This document shows, one piece after another, positions 1 through 10,739 of a DNA stretch of 64,000 bases. The number at the start of each line of letters is the position of its first letter. Positions within the stretch are counted from its first letter, which is position 1. Both the position numbers and the translations under genes were made by a program. Source of the stretch: Tigriopus japonicus (Eukaryota; Arthropoda; Copepoda; Harpacticoida; Harpacticidae); contig CM021315.1 in assembly GCA_010645155.1 (NCBI GenBank), positions 8,229,126-8,293,125 on the forward strand, read 5' to 3'. The notes below the pieces were generated by a model that worked only from the letters and a program-made list of their open reading frames with translations, had not been told where the DNA came from and searched no databases.

Positions 1-532
1 GCTGAATTATGCTTTCATAATGCAAACTAATTAACAAAAATGAGAAAATTCGTTTGCTTGCAAGAGAAAGAACAAAAAAACACCAGCATCGTCCTTAGGA
101 TCTGAGTCAACTAAGTCAGAAGTACCATTTGCAATGGTAAAAAAAGACATTTCAGTAGAGAGAGTAGCCACACAATCTTCCCCTGTGATTAACTTAATGT
201 TAAATAATAAAGAAGTAACTTTCATGCTTAGATTTCTAACTTGGATAATCTGTAATTCTGTAAAAAAAACGGAGTGAAAACTAAAAAAATGTGTAAAAAA
301 ATGACCAAAGATGTGAACAAAATGTCAAGAATGTAAATAAAAGAGCCAAAAAATGAATAAAATGCCATAAAATGCACAACATACAATTTTAAGGCTAAGA
401 TTTTTTGGTTCTGAGTTAGGGTTACTTCGGCAACTTTTCGGATAACTGAAATCAAAATTTTGAAAATCTGTCATTGCTATTTTTTTAAATTATTTTATAA
501 TCAATTAAAATACTAGATAAAAGGGAAGATGG
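1..532. other. AT-rich intergenic DNA, no gene seen
   Basis: Low-complexity AT-rich sequence with many A-runs on the plus strand. The short open frames here have no recognisable protein pattern, splice context or family motif. I see nothing else. Confidence 0.6.
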
Positions 533-600
533 TTGTAGCGCAGTTGGTTAACGTGCAACCATGCTCGGGTTTATGGGTTTGATCTCAGGTCTTCAGAAAA
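533..600 (+). repeat. tRNA-like SINE head (A box and near-B box)
   Basis: The stretch starting near 533 reads like a polymerase III internal promoter. It has an A-box-like TAGCGCAGTTGG at about 536, followed some 35 bases later by GGGTTTGATCTC, close to a B box. I could not fold a full tRNA cloverleaf, and a GGTCAC-rich repeat begins immediately downstream. A tRNA-derived SINE head or a decayed tRNA pseudogene fits better than a working tRNA gene. Confidence 0.4.
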
Positions 601-1082
601 GGTCACCGTAAAACGGTCACGGTAAAGAGGTCACAGACCCGTGCAGCTCCGGAGGTAGCCAAGGGGGTGAACGCAGGGACCCTGGTATCTTCCTTGGTTC
701 AAAATAGTCTCATGGGACCCCAAGATTAACCGGGTGGAACACAATTGTGACAAGTAAAGTCATCAGGAAGTCTTTCCCAACACTTTTTAGGACAATGGTT
801 CCAACCTGCGCCAAATCCGGCAGACCATAGAGGAGGGTGTTTCCTAACCTCTCTGGAGTCAAAATTATACCCCTCATTCGAGATCTGTCCATGGGCTTCT
901 GAGATATTCAGGGTGGAACACTATAATGTCCATGGAATAGTGATTTCTCAACGTTACCTTTTTACTGTGTGACCGTTTTATTGTGTCCGTTTTCCCCTGT
1001 ACCTTTTTATTGTGACCTGTTTTCCTTGTGATCTTTTTTACTGTGACCTATTTACTTGTAACCGGTTTTTGTGACCTTTTTA
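597..1082. repeat. Element with inverted GGTCAC-rich termini
   Basis: The left end (about 598-636) carries GGTCACCGTAAAACGGTCAC and related units. The right end (about 953-1082) carries their reverse complement several times as degenerate GTGACC(T/G)TTTTA units. Both ends are therefore short tandem arrays facing each other across about 300 bp of unrelated sequence. This suggests a non-autonomous element with repeated subterminal motifs. No target-site duplication could be fixed, and no transposase is present. Confidence 0.45.
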
Positions 1083-1769
1083 CCTACAATCCATATTAGA
1101 GTTGATATGAACTAGTGTGCTTTGTTTAAATTGAAGGGTTAGAAGGTCACGAGTCGTAATCTTTGTAGCGGTGATAAAAAAATCCGCAACCACAAAAATT
1201 GCTGATACTAAATAAAATATATGAAAAAGAGAATATATTTTCAGGTGTTATTTTTTTGTTCCAATCTGATTCCAATGATGTCACGGTATTTAATAAATTT
1301 GGAGCAAAGATATGTTCTTCTTGGTTTAGGGGGAAATTTGGAGCTAGTGTTTTTGTTAAAAATGCGTATTTGGGTGAACATGGAGGCTTAAATATTGCGT
1401 ATTTTCCTACTCTTTTATTTAGAAGGAATTATGAAAGTGTTTGATGGAACGGATTTTAGTTAAATTTCGAGCACATTGTAATCCCATATTCAAGATTTAT
1501 TTGAGCAGATCATTGGACTAGATTGATATGTTAACAAAATATTTTTGAGAGCGTAGAACTTGGGCATAAAACAACTTGGAATCCGTTGGATCGAAGTTTA
1601 GAATAAGTTTTTCATAATTCTTAACAGAGGACATAGTCATGGACCCTATCGCAATTGGTGAAACCATTGGTAGCCTGTTCTATGGCTTCTCGGTTCTTTG
1701 ACCAAGCACTTGTGATTGACCAAAAGAGCTCTTAACCAGAAATTACTCAACCGTAGTTCCGTGGTCCAT
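1083..1769. other. Intergenic DNA, probably an older copy of the adjacent MITE
   Basis: No gene is seen. The part next to 1770 (from about 1680) and the part after 2113 both resemble degraded stretches of the MITE inserted between them, including a match to its interior around 2255-2290. The younger copy therefore appears to sit inside an older relative. Confidence 0.35.
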
Positions 1770-1777
1770 GTCATAAC

Positions 1778-2105
1778 TAGTGATGGACCGAAAGGGCTCA
1801 TAACCGAAACCGAAAGTTTCGGCCGAAAGAGGGCTTAACCGAAACCGAAACCGAAAGCAGTGTTCACTGTATACAAAATTGTTCAAATGCAAAATCCGCC
1901 TTAAAAATTAGAATGTGTTCGATGTTGGGTAGTCGCAAATTTTGAAAAATCTTAAAACTTAAATTTCATAGGTTTTTGGACCAATTTTTTTTCGATTTTG
2001 TTGTCAAACTCCATTTTATATAGTGCTTGTCTGCTTTCGGTTTCGGTAGGCATAACCGAAACCGAAACCGAAATTTCGGCCGAAAGCGCTTTTGGTCCAT
2101 CACTA
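1778..2105. mobile_element. hAT-type MITE, 328 bp, 8-bp TSD GTCATAAC
   Basis: The ends are inverted: TAGTGATGGACCGAAAGGG on the left and CTTTTGGTCCATCACTA on the right. Both subterminal zones are rich in CCGAAA units. The flanks 1770-1777 and 2106-2113 are both GTCATAAC, a perfect 8-bp duplication of the hAT type (T at position 2, A at position 7). No transposase frame is present, so the element is non-autonomous. A truncated copy of the same family lies at 11405-11633 in the opposite orientation, and an end fragment lies near 47607. Confidence 0.85.
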
Positions 2106-2113
2106 GTCATAAC

Positions 2114-3242
2114 CGAAACCAAAAGTAGCCGACCACAAAATTGTACACATCCCTATTTCAACTTAGAATTGATATTGCTTTGTTGTTGAAGTTGGGCAAT
2201 ATCATAATCAAAGCAAAAAATTGGAATAGTTAAGTATCAGAGGTTTTTGGATCACATACTCGTCCATTTTGCTGTCAAACTCCGTTCTTCTTTCTTTATT
2301 TCACTCGTAATTAATTCTTCAAACTTCAAAGCTTCTTAGGCAATGTTTACACGAATCGTTAAAAAGTGAAAATCACAATCAAAATACGTATCAAAATAAC
2401 AAAACAATGGGTATTCAGAGTTCCAGAGAACAAACTGTACTCTAAATAGGAAGGTTCTTCAACAGGATTCTTGCTTTAGTTTTATCCTTTATGAGGAGGC
2501 TCGTGGTCCGGAACTCTGCTGATACCATGTTCCACAATTTTGATGCCCCCATCCTCAAGGGCTCCATCGATTTGAGTGGACTCAATTGTTCGTTTCTGGA
2601 CGCAATTTTTTGCACATTTGCTTACACGGAATGATCACTTGGCTTATAACTAAGTTATCACTGTATAGTCATAACAATAAGCGATAACTATATTTATTAT
2701 TAACTCTCTTTACAGGGAATCCCATTCCTTGTAGCGGCATCAAAAATAAAATCCGCCCCCCCCCCCAAAAAAAAAAAAAATCAATCAAGAAGCACTGAAT
2801 TTCTGGAGTGGGAGGCTAGCAATGAGAATAATGATTTCCAGAAAGATTAATTCGATTGCAATCTTCTGCAAACGAGACCTGGCTTACATTCTGTAATCTA
2901 CGCATTTCTAATTTTAGCTCAATCGAATACCGGAGTGAAAAGTTATACCTTCTCAAACTTATGTACTGAAGAGAGCATAGAATGAATGTGTTTGCCCTTT
3001 TGTGGTAAAGCAATTACCACAAAAGGCCTAGTTCATTCATTCTCGGTAGCATTTGCACTAAACTTTGAGTTTGCATAACTTTTGACTCCGACGTTCGATT
3101 GAGGTGAAAATTGAAATACCTCTGTCAACTCTGTCAACAGAGGCAAGGTCTCAATGGCAGAAGAACGTAATTGAATTGTTCCCAGTGGAAATCATGATTC
3201 CTCTCGTCAGCTTCTTAGTCCAGAGAAATTCAGTGGTTCTTG
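2114..3242. other. Intergenic DNA with a C-run/A-run tract
   Basis: No gene is seen. A poly-C stretch followed directly by poly-A sits near 2755-2781, a likely replication-slippage or assembly-sensitive site. The region just upstream (about 2730) shares a GTAGCGG...AAAATCCGC block with the region around 1165, so both may belong to one dispersed repeat. Confidence 0.4.
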
Positions 3243-3330
3243 TTGAGATGTAATTGTTTGTTTATTTATTGTTTATTGGTTGACCACTCAAATCACCATA
3301 TGGTGAGTATAAAGAGTATTGTAATAAGAA
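3243..3330 (-). repeat. LINE 3' end fragment (minus orientation)
   Basis: On the minus strand this ends in AATAAACAATAAATAAAC, preceded by a CACTCAAATCACC...GGTGA block. The same block sits at 53675-53760, directly downstream of a recognisable LINE C-terminal coding piece. It is therefore read as a 5'-truncated insertion of the same family. Confidence 0.5.
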
Positions 3331-4018
3331 GTAATTGTCATGTACTGTGTTCATGTGTACGGTGTAAAAGGGTACCTTAGCATGTTTGGGAGTATTTGGT
3401 AGCGTTTGACACTTACAGAACCTTAAATAAACTACACCTCCAACGTAAGGTAACTATAAACTGTCCTCGAATCATATTTCAAACCAATGTAATGCTGAAT
3501 TCACTTCCATAGCAGAGGAATCCATGATAGGAGTCTATGTTTAGTCCACTTATACTCCTTGGTGGTTTGGGAAACATGTTCTGAATCCTCATATCAAAGG
3601 CTGCTACGGAGTTCAAGGTTTTCTGAATCCCAGCACAGGCAGATTTGTGCCATATTTTCTTCTCCAAGGATCCCTTCGTCTGCTTTTTACGTGGAGGAAG
3701 AGAAAGCCCTCTTTGGAAGAAAATACCGCAAGCAAGTTAGCTAGTAGCCAGCTGGATAGCTAGCTCGCTCTCCAGCTAGTCCATAAGCAAGTACAGTAAG
3801 CTGTCAAGCTGCAACTTTTTCATTCGGTAAAGCACGTCTTTCTATCGCGGCCTTGGAAGATGAAGGCTCTTCTCGTCTAGTGTTCATGTAAGCTGACAAC
3901 AGGATCCAAGTTCAATCTTGCTCAACTCAAAACGTTGGAAAACACCGGCGATTTTCGTTGCTCAGTGTCAACGAACTTTGATAAAAACATTGACCATCAG
4001 TGTTGATTGACGGCGATA

Positions 4019-4178
4019 ATGGCCTCATCTGACCAATTGAGGATCCTTCAGCGGTTGCAAAGCACGGCCTCGGCCGCCACCCTCGAGGGGTTGAATGTGG
4101 GACAAGCATCCTTGTCTGATGAGGAAGATTTGGGGCTGTCCTTGGTGGGAGCCAAAAAGGGTCGTGAGGACGACGAAG
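4019..4178 (+). CDS. First coding exon 1a of AMPD, or an upstream exon of XPA
   Basis: The frame opens at ATG 4019 and runs 53 codons plus one base to a strong donor (GAAG|GTAAGA). The peptide is acidic at its end (LSDEEDLGLSLVGAKKGREDDE). The phase-1 donor matches the phase-1 acceptor of AMPD exon 2 at 17980, as do the two other candidate first exons at 7337 and 9523. It would equally splice, in frame and without a stop, to an AG at 5014-5015, adding 11 codons ahead of the XPA ATG. The first reading nests XPA in an AMPD intron. The second makes this an XPA exon. A start one step upstream (TTG, 4007) is not needed. Confidence 0.55.
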
Positions 4179-5047
4179 GTAAGAAACCTTGTGTTTTGAT
4201 TCATTTATCTAAGTTGTATATTAGAATACTGGAGGTAGGCAACATCAATATTCTTATATCAAGTCATTCTTATAACAGGATATACGTACTGAATGTAAAT
4301 GTAGCAAAAGTACTCTTTTATCCAGCTTTGACGGTATTTGCATAAGAGCACCCAATCATTCATGTTAATTTATAAAGAAGTAGCGGCAAGATTAAGGGCG
4401 AGGTGTTTTTCATGGTTGTATTTAACTGTTATTGGGTCAAACAATCAAAGAATGATCATGTGACACGTGCGTTCTTCTTTCTAAAGTTATTTCTAAATCA
4501 GGCGTAGGAAAAATACAAAAAGTATTTTGCGTTCAAGAAGTACTTCCAACTACAAGATTGATTTTTACGTGCGTCTTTGTTGTCCTATTTGGAGCTTTTT
4601 ATAACTGATCCATTTCAAATTTATGGTAATAATGCAGCAGGAGAATAAAAAATAAAAAGGAATAATTCCGAGCCATTTTTTGTGCGAGGCACTTCAATGA
4701 ATTAGTATCAATCAATTGATGAAACTGATGGAACAACCAGTTTTTTCCTTATGAAAGAGCGAAGAACTCATGTTTTGAAGTATGAACTCAACAAGAAATT
4801 TGTGAAACCCAGAATGGGCCTTGTATCACCATGTACAATAATGACATGTGTAAAAATATTGTAAAATTGCCCAATGAGACCAAAATCTCGCAATTAAGAT
4901 TATTGTTATTATTATTATTATTAAGAAAGGTACGGTGAATTTCCAAGTGAAAATGTTCCGCATATTTATTTCTCTCAACTCCTCAAGCTGTGTAAGAAAA
5001 AAAGTATTGATTTAGGGGGGAACACAAGCTCTAAGATCCCAAAAATC
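4179..5047. other. AT-rich intron or intergenic DNA before XPA
   Basis: No gene is seen. There is an ATT microsatellite at about 4903-4923. A possible but weak acceptor, ATTTAG|GGGG, lies at 5014-5015; its pyrimidine tract is poor because a run of A precedes it. The start of the XPA transcript must lie here if XPA does not use the 4019 exon. Confidence 0.4.
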
Positions 5048-6022
5048 ATGAGCAAGTCCATATTTGCCCTGGAAGACGAAGATGAAGATCTCGTGGACAC
5101 TCCCAAAGCCTCCATGTCCAATGATGATGCCTTATTCGATGATGACGACCATTTATTGGAAGACGTTGCTCAATCCTTGCCCAAAAATGAAGAGGCCTCC
5201 AGTTCAGATCCCAAGAGCACTTCTGTTCCATTGACCATGAGTCAAAAAGCCAGAATGGAACGTAATCGACTCAAAGCCAAGAGTTTGAAGCAAGCTCGCC
5301 TGATGGCACGCCCATATGCCGCCCAACCAGGCTCTTCTCGGGATCAGGTGACCGGTGAAAAAGTGGTTCGGGTTCAAGAGAAGAAACTAGTTGACTCTGG
5401 AGCCGGATTCTTTATTGAAGAGACCCCTGAGAGTTCCAATGCTATTGATCCGAGCACATTTATCCAATTGCCCGCTCCAATCATCAAACCTGACCAACCT
5501 ACTTGTTTGGAATGTCAGGAGAATTTCTCGGATTCGTTTCTGTTCCGCACTTTTGATCTCTCAGTTTGCGATAAGTGCAAAGATACTGAGAAAGATGGCA
5601 AGCACGAGTTAATTACTAAAACGGATGCCAAGAACACGTTCTTACTCAAAGATGTGGATATTGACAAGCGTGAGCCCGTATTGAAATTCATCATCCGGAA
5701 GAATCCTCATAATGCTCGCTGGGGTGATATGAAACTTTTCTTGAGATCTCAGATTGAAGATCGGGCCTTGGAAGTGTGGGGTTCCGAGGAAGCCTTGGAA
5801 AAGCAACATGAGTTAAGGGATGAGAAGAAAGAAAAGACCAAAGTGAAGCGGTTCAATAATCAGATCAAGGCTTTGAGAATGCAAGTCCGTGGCTCACTTT
5901 ACAAGAAAGATCTCTCGACTCACAAGCATGAGTTTGGTGAGGAGCATTATGATGAGAAACAAGATGATTATTATCAGGTGTGCCAGGGCTGTGAGTTCGT
6001 TAAAAGGTATGAAAAGATGTAA
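5048..6022 (+). CDS. XPA: DNA repair protein XPA, intronless reading frame
   Basis: XPA is the damage-verifying scaffold of nucleotide excision repair in the nucleus. It contacts DNA, RPA, ERCC1-XPF and TFIIH. The single frame gives 324 residues (human 273). Visible are an acidic N-terminus; a basic stretch around 70-88 ending QARLMARPY; the ERCC1-binding motif DSGAGFFIEE at 116-125; a C4 zinc finger with Cys 153, 156, 174 and 177; the DNA-binding core with KFIIRKNPHNARWGDMKLFL from 213; a charged coiled segment at 240-285; and a TFIIH-binding tail ending C312-x2-C315...YEKM. The extra length is an acidic N-terminal extension. ATG 5048 is chosen because homology starts soon after it, but an in-frame 5' extension through the 4019 exon is possible. 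A candidate polyadenylation signal lies at 6393. Confidence 0.95.
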   Translation: MSKSIFALEDEDEDLVDTPKASMSNDDALFDDDDHLLEDVAQSLPKNEEASSSDPKSTSVPLTMSQKARMERNRLKAKSLKQARLMARPYAAQPGSSRDQVTGEKVVRVQEKKLVDSGAGFFIEETPESSNAIDPSTFIQLPAPIIKPDQPTCLECQENFSDSFLFRTFDLSVCDKCKDTEKDGKHELITKTDAKNTFLLKDVDIDKREPVLKFIIRKNPHNARWGDMKLFLRSQIEDRALEVWGSEEALEKQHELRDEKKEKTKVKRFNNQIKALRMQVRGSLYKKDLSTHKHEFGEEHYDEKQDDYYQVCQGCEFVKRYEKM

Positions 6023-7336
6023 AGGAGGGCACTTGGAGCCCTCCACCAGTATTACTCAAATTAAAGGGACAAATATAAATATTTTGATGCAGTTGTGATT
6101 TATTTCTCGACTTGTGTAATCTTTGTATCACATATTCAACCTCTAATAACGGCGATTGGTTTGAAACCTTGAAAACCATTCACGGGTTCTACTGTAAAAG
6201 GTCTTGTAAGCAACAGTTGGCTGGAAGTCAAAATGCAAAAATTAACGGGTCAAAATACAAATTACCCCCCAAATATTGCACCCTGATTAATTTTCTTATC
6301 AGTTTTTGTAGTGTCACAATACTAAGAGGTTGCTTTTATATTCCACTTTGGTAGTTGCGTTTCAAGGGCTCTATAAAGCGTTTTTGGCAGAAATAAACGA
6401 ATATAAATGATCGATGATTAAAAAAAAAAACAAGAAATTGGAAAAATCCGAAATTACCAAACCAAAGCATCTCTTTGTCCCGGTAGAGCTACTTTTTGAA
6501 AGATTCATTTTAAAGATACGATCTCAAATAAAGACGTTGACTAGAATATGGTGGGGTCAGAAACATTTCGTGGAATCACATTCTTGGCAAACGTGAGCAA
6601 GATCTAGGTAGACGACCTCACTCGCATTGTCTCTTCTCGTTACTCGTAGGGGGAATTTAGTAACTCTGGGATCAGGTTCCAGTAAAACAAGCTGGCATAG
6701 TCGAGAATGATTTTTTTGAGTCCTCCACGTACTTCTATCTTTCGTTCCCAGTCTTGCTTGGCCTCTGTCCGAAATTGAGTGCAGATCCCATGAGGGAAAT
6801 TACTCCATCTTTTGCCCATGTATTTATGAGCATTTCCGAAGGCAGGGAGAGATAACTTGAGAAAATGGGACAACTCAGGTGCAAAAAAGGCAAGAATTTC
6901 CACACAAAATGCTTTCTTTCCTCCCCTCTTTGCTACCTCGAGTTATCGTTTCCGAAACGTCACCTGAATTCTCAAAGAGAGACGAAAGAAAGACATGCTT
7001 TCAAGGGTCATTGCTCTTTCATTTATTCCACATTTATCTTCGATTATCATTGAACGCATGTCAACCGAACCAATCAAGCAAACAAACAGGGATGCATTAT
7101 GCCCTCTATTCAAACCAATATCTTAGATCTGTTTATTGACTATGTAGTACAATCTTATGCATCCTAGACAACACATGGTCACCAATTGTTCTTTATTGAT
7201 TTCTTGAGCATTTTGTTTATGATAACCGCGTCAAATGTCGTAACGAAACATTTTGGAATTGTGATCTGATATAAAGACGAAATCTAGAGAAGAAACTTGC
7301 TCCATAGACTCAGTTGGTGTTTGACGCTTGAACATT
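6023..7336. other. Non-coding DNA after XPA
   Basis: The XPA 3' UTR probably ends near the AATAAA at 6393-6398. The rest is AT-rich with no gene, RNA or repeat that I can identify. If the AMPD first exons are right, this is AMPD promoter or intron sequence. Confidence 0.4.
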
Positions 7337-7370
7337 ATGGACTCTCGTGATATTTTCGGAGCGTTAAAAG
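7337..7370 (+). CDS. AMPD: Possible alternative first coding exon 1b of AMPD
   Basis: ATG 7337 opens 11 codons (MDSRDIFGALK) plus one base, ending at a good donor AAAAG|GTAAGC. The phase is again 1, so it joins AMPD exon 2 in frame. A TCAGT initiator-like sequence lies about 28 bases upstream, near 7309. The exon is so short that chance is a real possibility. Confidence 0.35.
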
Positions 7371-9522
7371 GTAAGCGGACCTATCAAATACTCTTTTGAA
7401 ACTCGCTCAGTTCGACTGAAAGAGCATTGATGTTCAGTTATGTGAACTATTTGTTCATCCGCAAGGTCCAGGTGGATTAGATCAGGGGGGATTTTCTCTC
7501 AGCAAACAAACGGATCGTCTTCTCTCAAGGGTGAAGAAGACTAACTTGGCTTGGAACTGTTGCCAAAAAAAATCCATTTCAGGGTTCCTAACTGACCCAA
7601 ATGGAAACTCGTTTGAGTTGTCTTTGAAAAATAGCTTAGCTGTACGTAATTTGCTTGTTGTTTTCTTGTTCATTTATACGAATTTAGGAATGGAACATGA
7701 GGTATTTTTTCTCTTTGAGTTCGAAAAATTTGATCTGAAATAGAAACATCGGAACAATTCAACTCATTAATCAAAATTAAGCCCCCAGTGTTTCTGAATT
7801 GTTGAATCTCATTTCTCATTTCATCTGGAATGGAGATTTCAGACGTGACAAGCTAAAAGGTCTCATAGGTCGCGAACTTGTGATTAACTACATAATTCTG
7901 AAAAAAATGAAATACTCTAGTTTTCCTTTTTGATTACGTTATTTCACAAAAGTGTCATGAAAATCAGAAAAAGAGGTAAACCTAGGATCTTTTCACTTCT
8001 TTTCGACCCGAGAGACTCAACAACCTGGTTTTTGACAATCGTTTCTTGTGGTAAAAAACGTACTGTTTTCTTTGAGCCACATCGTTTCAATTTTCAGAAC
8101 ACTCCAAACATCCACCCTGACTTTTCTAGTTCATTCTTTGTTAATCTCCCCCTCTGGTATTTCTTTTCGTTTATTTGTGCCGTGACCCTGTTAGCGCAAT
8201 GTTTTTTCTATAAAATTGTTGTCCCACTTCGGTGCAAGGACAATCATCCTTGTTGTTCCATCTCGACAACTCTGTCGTCCTTTGTGCTCCTTGATGATAC
8301 CTTCGTACCTTTTTGTTGAGGTCGACAAGTTGTGTTGGGACATTTTTGGACCACTTTTACCCTTGTAACAAGGCCGATCAACTTGGAAGCCTCAATGACA
8401 AAGTTTTAAACAGTTGTTATAAATTTATGAGATTTACCAAAAGACAAATAAATGATTACCAGGGCATCTGATGAGGAAGGCAACAAACTCATGAGTTGTC
8501 CATGCCTTTTCTTAATTAAAGCTCTTCATAGAACATATATTTGTTCGAAACAAAAATATTTCAAGACGTCAACAGGTGTCTCAAATTTGTCGAAAGTTTG
8601 ATTGATATTGGTTTATTGGTTGGAGCTACTCAAACACGGTTGTGTATACTGAGAATAGCTTAAAATTAAAGTGAATGAAAAAATTAATTAAAAAGCAAGT
8701 GATGTGGTGGAGTATGGATATTGAATCGTACGAAACACCCCCTTTGTGCCATATTGAACCTTATTTTTTACATTAAGTGGAGTTGGAGGTAGAGGTTAAC
8801 ACCTCGCTCCAAAGCAATCTTGGAAACATTATTCACGACTCTTCCTCTGTCAATCATTCGAGTTGATGTCTGACAAACGACATCAATTACGTGTTGTCGT
8901 TATTATCATCCCTTAGTTTAGCGGTTTACAATTGTATTGGAGTAAGTTGAACCTTTCCTTCACACTTTCGACGAGTAACAGAACGACAGACATAAGATAC
9001 CTCGGACCGGTTAGAATTCCTACCGAAACGTTGCATTGCAACCTAGTAGCTAAGGCCGCCAGGAATGACGCACCAACCGCTCATCGCATTCAGTCAGCCT
9101 TCTTTAGCGTGTTGATATGAGTAGTGGCCTCGAGTCTTCAAGAACAGTTGAATGGCCAGGAGGAAGTGCTGACTGCTGGCTTCCCTATGTTGGCAGCCTG
9201 AATGAACACGAGAGCTCTTTAGGGGAGGATTAGAGCGGGTAGGTAATGTATGTAGTATGTGCGTGAGTGGGTGTATTCTAGGCCCCCCAAACACCACATT
9301 TGAATTGATTGCCAGACAGGCATAATTTCAAAATCGAGGACCTGAAACAAGCGACCTCAGTTCGACGTCAACAAAGGCCATAACCGCTAGTGTTGAGTTC
9401 GAAGTGGAAAAAGCCCCGGGACATTCCAAGAGTTTAAGCCTTTCCAAAAACAACAGCCACCGGTGATAACAAAGCTTAAAGCGACTATTCCATTGATTGA
9501 AGTTCAAGATCGTAGCGAGGTC
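7371..9522. other. Probable AMPD intron/promoter DNA
   Basis: The longest open frame (7930-8319, plus) is rich in Phe, Cys and Ser with no domain and looks like chance. A LINE-tail-like block (GTTTATTGGTTGG...CACTCAAA-like) lies near 8606-8660. Otherwise I see nothing. Confidence 0.35.
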
Positions 9523-9700
9523 ATGGCGGGACGAAATGTGCCTTCAAGCCATCGCTATAATAATGATGGCAACGATTCGGATGGCGAGGAAGTGACCCAC
9601 ATCCTGCGGAATCATCATGGAGGATCCCTTCGAATGAGTAAACGACCAGCTGGGCCTTCTAATCGATTGAATTATAGCGATACCATGATGCTGCGTGAAG
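9523..9700 (+). CDS. AMPD: Alternative first coding exon 1c of AMPD
   Basis: ATG 9523 opens 59 codons plus one base, ending at CGTGAAG|GTAAAG. The peptide is hydrophilic and low in complexity (MAGRNVPSSHRYNNDGNDSD...), as is usual for the variable N-termini of AMP deaminases. The phase-1 donor joins the acceptor at 17980. This is the nearest candidate first exon to the AMPD body and the most convincing of the three. An AMPD starting here would have about 871 residues without the optional exons. Confidence 0.6.
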
Positions 9701-10355
9701 GTAAAGGAGATCGATTGGCTTTGTCTTGGGTAGAGTTTGATGATCATCTTTTAGATCGAATAGAAGTGATTATCGGTTTGAACAGCTTTCTTTCAAGTTG
9801 AGAAAACGTTTTGAGAAAGCCGGTCATTCGTCCGGTACTTTCGATGGAAAATTCATTGAAAGAGACATCTCGGGTTGGAAACGAGATTCAATGTGATGCA
9901 CATTTTTAAACCTAGATGGCAACAGAGTCCGAAGCTTGAAAGACTTGCGGAAATCCAAGGCTTTCTCTGAACGACCCAGTTGCAACTTGTTTGAGCAATT
10001 AATTTCAATCTGTTCATAAAAATAGATATTGTAATGTTGCGGTTTCAATTTGATGGAGCGAACAGCTTTTTGTTTGTGGTTGCTTCTGATTTGCAAACCA
10101 GACCATTGTCATTTTACGCTCTTTGGACAATATCCATTTTTGTTTCTATGAAGGAAAATTTACAAGTTTTTCCAGATGATTTTATACGAACTTTGCGAAA
10201 CATCCCGTGAAGTCGATTTGACTGGATAGTTATCCTTTCATATTGTCTATTGGAGGCAAGTGAAACCAAGTAAACTTAGCTTGATCAAAAACTTTCTCAA
10301 AGCTCGGACTTTGTTGGAGCTTTAGAGAATTTGAAAGGAACGCCTTGTTTACGAT

Positions 10356-10739
10356 CAGGGCCACAAAACTTTGTATAAATTGCCAAAATTGTGTTTATTT
10401 TGTGAAATTATGTAACAAAATTGGATTTTTTTTTAAATTTTACCACCACTTTTCTCATTTATTGCGTTAAAACTGAGCTTTTCTTATACTTAACTTATGT
10501 TATTTGATGCATGCGATTTTTGTAATTACATTGTAATTGTAATTTGCAACTTTCCGAAGGCCGTGATGATAAACTAAATATATTCTGTTACAACTGTAAG
10601 AAATTCTCGCTGCATGTTTCGTTATTTTTGTTTTGACATATCAACAAATTTTAAGCCTTTTTTGCATTTTTGGAAAAAGTTTTTTAAATTTGTTGTAATT
10701 ACGTTGTACAATGTAATTTACAACTAACTAATGGCCCTG
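10356..10739. mobile_element. hAT-like MITE with CAGGGCCA ends
   Basis: The left end reads CAGGGCCACAAAAC and the right end AACTAATGGCCCTG, giving a short terminal inverted repeat. Subterminal sequence includes GTAATTACGTTGTACAATG, shared in inverted form with the element at 59587-60493. The flanks TTTACGAT and TGTATGAT agree at 6 of 8 positions, as expected of a decayed 8-bp duplication. No coding capacity. Confidence 0.6.

Noticed and set aside
7930..8319. 129-codon open frame on the plus strand
   Set aside because: Composition rich in Phe, Cys and Ser, no domain, no splice context, and inside probable AMPD intron DNA. Best explained by chance.
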